Source: CAXXIC01 sp964534355 (lineage in GTDB: Bacteria > Bacteroidota > Bacteroidia > Bacteroidales > UBA7332). From it: a stretch of 6,639 nucleotides of DNA. Positions 6,628-6,639 of this stretch are shown in pieces (position 1 is the stretch's first letter; each line of letters opens with the position of its first letter). Position numbers and translations under genes: made by a program. The notes below the pieces were generated by a model. It searched no databases and was not told where the DNA came from. It worked only from the letters and a program-made list of their open reading frames with translations. The DNA lies in NCBI GenBank assembly GCA_964534355.1, contig CAZHNZ010000173.1, positions 1-6,639 on the forward strand. The letters run 5' to 3'.

Positions 6628-6639
6628 AATAACCAGTTT

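Larger units (their letters stand above)
6313..6639. other. Gene-free upstream region
   Basis: Apart from the three TATATTTG boxes, this stretch shows no convincing gene. The longest minus-strand ATG frame (6383-6511, 42 codons) has no recognisable domain or ribosome binding site and mixed composition. The + strand frame from 6398 needs a TTG start and has random-looking composition. No tRNA, strong terminator hairpin or direct repeat other than the promoter-like copies was seen. Confidence 0.5.

Noticed and set aside
6398..6628. A 76-codon + strand frame with a TTG start.
   Set aside because: It is antisense to the promoter region, has random-looking composition and no recognisable domain.

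Overview
The window is AT-rich DNA, most likely from a member of the Bacteroidota. The support is TAnnTTTG-type -7 boxes (TATATTTG) upstream of genes, no Shine-Dalgarno sequence before either start codon, and low-GC coding with many Lys, Asn, Ile and Phe residues. The genus cannot be set from the sequence alone.

Layout on the + strand. Positions 1-80 hold a GC-rich hairpin and then a GTTAGGC core. Positions 81-1733, minus strand, encode a 550-residue P-loop ATPase resembling the Sll1717 family. Positions 1734-2442 hold no convincing gene. They contain the second copy of the core (inverted, GCCTAAC at 1764-1770), a long open but start-less stretch, and two copies of an approximately 86-bp hairpin-rich repeat in sequence that is visibly richer in GC than the genes. 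Positions 2443-6312, minus strand, encode a 1289-residue protein: two cold-shock (nucleic-acid-binding) domains, eleven tandem 72-residue helical repeats, and a C-terminal region of about 340 residues that I do not recognise. Positions 6313-6639 are gene-free and carry three candidate -7 boxes on the minus strand.

Two things stand out. First, the ATPase gene is tightly bracketed by an inverted 14-bp sequence (GTTAGGCACA[G/A]TAA) whose core matches the GTTRRRY/RYYYAAC consensus of integron attC sites. Read on the minus strand, the order is core, 30 nt, ATG...TAA, 9 nt, core, then a hairpin-bearing tail, which is the layout of a promoterless integron gene cassette. Second, the large protein joins tandem cold-shock domains to a long and regular alpha-solenoid, an architecture I cannot match to a named family.

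Both genes lie on the same strand but are about 700 bp apart with repeats between them, so they are probably separate transcription units. Nothing in the sequence shows that they work together. Both are plausible accessory-region genes: an ATPase of unknown biological role and an RNA- or DNA-binding scaffold.
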